Source: Microcaldota archaeon (GTDB lineage: Archaea > Micrarchaeota > Micrarchaeia > Micrarchaeales > CABMGC01). From it: DNA of 17,048 nucleotides. The notes under the pieces were generated by a model that saw only the letters and a list, made by a program, of their open reading frames with translations, did not search any database and was not told where the DNA came from. The DNA lies in contig JASHTL010000007.1 in the NCBI GenBank assembly GCA_030040595.1, positions 1 to 17,048 of the forward strand, in the 5' to 3' direction. A program made the translations under genes and the position numbers. This document shows positions 14,621-17,048 of the stretch, piece after piece; positions within the stretch are counted from its first letter, which is position 1, and each line of letters begins with the position of its first letter.

Positions 14621-15385
14621 CTAGCGCCCTAAGAGCCTATGCCAGAATGGCTGGCGCGGGACATGCGTGCTTTCTCTGCCTGAGAGTATTATCATAGATG
14701 AGGCCAGAGCCTCTATGTTCCTGGAGAACTTGGAGTTATGCTTGTAAATGCATGCCGGTGTATTTGCATTTATGCTCCTTGGAACCGTCACGTCCTCGCT
14801 CAGGACTGCATGCGCCCTGCCGTTGTACATCTCCTCGATCTCCTTTATGTGGAGCTCGTAATTCCTTCCTGTCACCATGTTCACAACCAATCCATGCCTT
14901 ACGCCGTGCTTCTTGAATATCTCGGACATTCTGACTGCGCTTGCGCATGCAGGCACCGAAGGGAAGGTGACTATCAGGCCGTAGTCGACGTCATATCCCA
15001 TGCCAGAGACCTGTATTCCTGGCGCAGTGTCTATCACCACAAAGTCGTATCCGGCCCTGTTCGCCTGCGACATGAATCTCACCGAATGCGATCTCTCCGT
15101 AGGCACTTCTTCAGTGACCACCTTGCCGGGGAGCACATAAAGCCCTGATTGATGCACAAACATCGCTTCCTCGAACTTCGCACGGTTCCTGACCACATCA
15201 AGGTAGCCTATCTTTGCATCCTCAAAGCCCAGGTGCAGACCCACGCTCGGGTTTGCCTCGTCAGCATCCACAAGCAAAGTCTTGAATCCCCGCTTCGCCA
15301 GCGTTACCGCAACATTAACCGCTACTGTCGTCTTGCCCACGCCCCCTTTCTGCGACGATACTCTTATAACGAAAGGCTTATCCAT
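14621..15385 (-). CDS. MinD-like deviant Walker A ATPase (MinD2)
   Basis: 254 aa from ATG 15385, which overlaps the end of the upstream surface-protein gene by 8 bases, a sign of coupled translation. KGGVGKTT at 13-20 gives signature Lys13 and catalytic Lys18; A' motif LLVDADEANPSVGL with D40/D42; Walker B/switch II VVIDTAPGI with D119. It is a clear paralog of MinD1: NPSVGLHLG against NPCVGLYVG, a shared NxVxGRxYEL-type segment, and LSEDVTVPRSINANTPA against LPEDEQVAISTAEHIPV. The C-terminus ends PRQPFWHRLLGR, a short amphipathic tail like the MinD membrane-targeting sequence. Its operon position between surface-protein genes suggests a role in placing or assembling envelope structures; archaeal MinD homologs are known to affect positioning of surface appendages. 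No MinE or MinC is nearby. Confidence 0.91.
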   Translation of the reverse strand: MDKPFVIRVSSQKGGVGKTTVAVNVAVTLAKRGFKTLLVDADEANPSVGLHLGFEDAKIGYLDVVRNRAKFEEAMFVHQSGLYVLPGKVVTEEVPTERSHSVRFMSQANRAGYDFVVIDTAPGIQVSGMGYDVDYGLIVTFPSVPACASAVRMSEIFKKHGVRHGLVVNMVTGRNYELHIKEIEEMYNGRAHAVLSEDVTVPRSINANTPACIYKHNSKFSRNIEALASSMIILSGRESTHVPRQPFWHRLLGR

Positions 15386-17048
15386 GCTGATCCATCTCGC
15401 GCTTTATCCTCTCACGCATCATGACGAGCCTGTTCGCGCGCTCCTTGTCGTATCTTGCGCCCCTCCTTCCACGGCCCCTAAATGCTATTACTAATACTAT
15501 TATAACGAGCAGTGCGGCACCTGCATAGGTGTAGTCGGACTTCAGCGCTGACAGAGCGGATCCGCTGGGCGACACTGGCAGGGGAGAGAGCTGCCCGTTC
15601 CTTGTCACGACCCTGATCGGAAGCGTGTACGTGATGTTGGCTCCTGCCGTTATTACGTAAGCGTAGAATATCATCGTGCCAGTAGTGGAATTGGTAAGGA
15701 CGCTGAACTTGGGCGTAAGCAACTGGTTTGGCTGCGCAAGTACAACCCGCGAGCTGTTGACTATCGGCACGCCTGGCGGCCCTGTCAGGTAGAAGTAAAC
15801 ATCCTGCGGCGTGGTTCCGGTGTAGAGGGCATCGATGTCCAGCTGGTTTGTGGAGTTGGAATAGAACTCTGGCAGGGCGAAGTTTATCGGCATCAGCAGC
15901 TGCGTTGGAGACACGGCTGAGCTGACGGTTAGCATGTTCTGTATAGGCAGGCCGAGCAGTGCCGGATTCGGATCTAGTATCTCGTAATACGCAACTGCGC
16001 TGCTTGCGGCGCTCAGGTTACCTACGTACCACTTTATGACGTAATAGCCATTCTGCTCGGTGATATTGCTTGGTATCCCGTATGACGATATGTCCGATTC
16101 GCTTGGCGCTATGCTGGTCGGCAGCAGCGTCTCGAGTGTGGCATTCTCTATGCCTGCATAAGCTGTGGCCCTCACCGTGCCCTGGGCTATGTTTCCGTTG
16201 TCCAGCAGGGTTATCTGGCTTGTTACTCCTGTGAAAGGGTTAGTGTTGTTGTACACGTAGAACACGAGGCGTTCCGGGTCAATCACATTGCCGTCCTGCA
16301 GTACTATTATGTTTACCGGTATAACATAAACGCCTGGAGCTGTGCCTGCCGGAGGCGAGAAGTCAACCGTGGCGGAGAGGCTCTGCCCCGGCGGTATGAC
16401 CAGCTTGCCTGTGGACAACGTGGCCATGCTGCTGTATGCTGAAGGTATGCTGAGGTTGACATCCTCCACCACGCTGCCGACGTTCTGCAACACTATCGGC
16501 GCAAGAGCAGAACTGCCCTGGGTCAGCGATGTATAAACCGGCGCGTAGAGTATCTGGGTCTGTGCCGGCGAAACTATCATGATACTTGACAGGTTGGCTG
16601 CAGGAGGCGGGCCGCTGCTTGAAGTCGTGCTTGCAGGCACGTTCACCACGTATGTTCCGTTTGCAATGCTTGTGTGCGTGTTATTCCCGTATACGGCGTA
16701 CGCTTTGTAGGAATATGTGCCTGCTGCCTGAGAGTACCCTGGCACTGACACAGTAAGGTTCTCCATGCCTCCCGGGCTCAGGCCTGGCAGGGTATAAATG
16801 AGCAGCGCATTTGTGGACGGGCCCGTTATGTTAACATAGAAGGTGAAGTTTCCCGACGCAAGCTGGCCTATGTTCGAGAAATTGGCAAATATGGAGATTG
16901 GCGAACCTTGGGTCACCGGTGACGCTATGCTGGCCCCTGTTATGCTTATCGCGGCTGCGTTGAGGAGCTGCACCGGCTCGTTGGCCGATACCGTCTCTCC
17001 GTAAGCAGTCAGGTTGAAAGAGGCTATGTAATTTCCAGGCTGGACGTA
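15378..17048 (-). CDS. S-layer-like (COG1361-type) surface protein, N-terminus missing
   Basis: The frame stays open to the window edge (557 codons including stop), so the GTG at 16973 is not a true start; the visible part begins YVQPGNYIASFNLTAYGE. The extracellular region has repeated beta domains of CARDB/NEW3 type: one near residues 30-140 (ITGPSTNALLIYTLPGLSPG), a second near 165-275 (VLQNVGSVVEDVNLSIPSAY, then AGTAPGVYVIPVNIIV), then further beta-rich sequence. It has many N-glycosylation sequons and no cysteine, unlike giant proteins A and B. One C-terminal TM (YTYAGAALLVIIVLVIAF, about 502-520) is followed by a strongly basic 33-residue cytoplasmic tail containing RGRGRRGARYDKERANR. 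The tail faces the cytoplasm, where MinD2, encoded by the overlapping next gene, could bind. The COG1361-like call rests on architecture. Confidence 0.85.
   Translation of the reverse strand, partial: YVQPGNYIASFNLTAYGETVSANEPVQLLNAAAISITGASIASPVTQGSPISIFANFSNIGQLASGNFTFYVNITGPSTNALLIYTLPGLSPGGMENLTVSVPGYSQAAGTYSYKAYAVYGNNTHTSIANGTYVVNVPASTTSSSGPPPAANLSSIMIVSPAQTQILYAPVYTSLTQGSSALAPIVLQNVGSVVEDVNLSIPSAYSSMATLSTGKLVIPPGQSLSATVDFSPPAGTAPGVYVIPVNIIVLQDGNVIDPERLVFYVYNNTNPFTGVTSQITLLDNGNIAQGTVRATAYAGIENATLETLLPTSIAPSESDISSYGIPSNITEQNGYYVIKWYVGNLSAASSAVAYYEILDPNPALLGLPIQNMLTVSSAVSPTQLLMPINFALPEFYSNSTNQLDIDALYTGTTPQDVYFYLTGPPGVPIVNSSRVVLAQPNQLLTPKFSVLTNSTTGTMIFYAYVITAGANITYTLPIRVVTRNGQLSPLPVSPSGSALSALKSDYTYAGAALLVIIVLVIAFRGRGRRGARYDKERANRLVMMRERIKREMDQHG

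Overview
The window is archaeal, most probably from a small-genome DPANN-type lineage of the Micrarchaeota/ARMAN kind. This is inferred from four things: a tRNA-Trp interrupted by an intron at the archaeal 37/38 position with a relaxed bulge-helix-bulge; TATA boxes about 25 bases upstream of near-leaderless starts; MinD-type ATPases; and very large Ser/Thr/Asn-rich, N-glycosylation-sequon-rich surface proteins with DUF2341/Ig-like domains. No database search was possible, so the lineage is a guess.

Region 1 (1-2942, minus strand) looks like a thiol/redox island. In transcription order it holds a PIG-L/LmbE zinc deacetylase (MshB-like), a class I cysteine ligase that matches mycothiol ligase MshC better than cysteinyl-tRNA synthetase, a small basic helical protein, a CcdA-type membrane thiol-electron transporter, and the first 16 codons of another membrane-anchored protein. 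Two features stand out. The deacetylase/ligase pair equals the last two core steps of mycothiol biosynthesis, which is unexpected in an archaeon. The CcdA is circularly permuted: canonical TM1, with its Pro-Cys motif, sits at the C-terminus. A 206-base divergent intergenic region with two small hairpins separates this island from region 2.

Region 2 (3149-7272) holds a 14-TM DHA2-type MFS exporter on the plus strand, convergent with an SPFH/slipin membrane protein across a perfect 8-bp inverted repeat that contains both stop codons. Further along the minus strand are a MinD-like ATPase (MinD1), a Nudix hydrolase, and intron-containing tRNA-Trp(CCA).

Region 3 (7321-17048, minus strand) is a cell-surface locus. 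It holds two paralogous giant surface proteins (about 1339 and 1059 aa), a second MinD-like ATPase (MinD2, paralogous to MinD1), and a truncated S-layer-type protein with a C-terminal membrane anchor that overlaps the start of MinD2. Both giant proteins end in the same Cys-bounded domain whose last residue is cysteine, and both have an even number of predicted extracellular cysteines. Secreted disulfides would give a reason for the CcdA system in region 1. Both MinD proteins end in short amphipathic tails like the bacterial MinD membrane-targeting sequence, so they may position envelope or surface structures.

Nearly every base is accounted for. No intergenic stretch exceeds about 210 bases. 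I saw no CRISPR array, insertion sequence, rRNA or origin.
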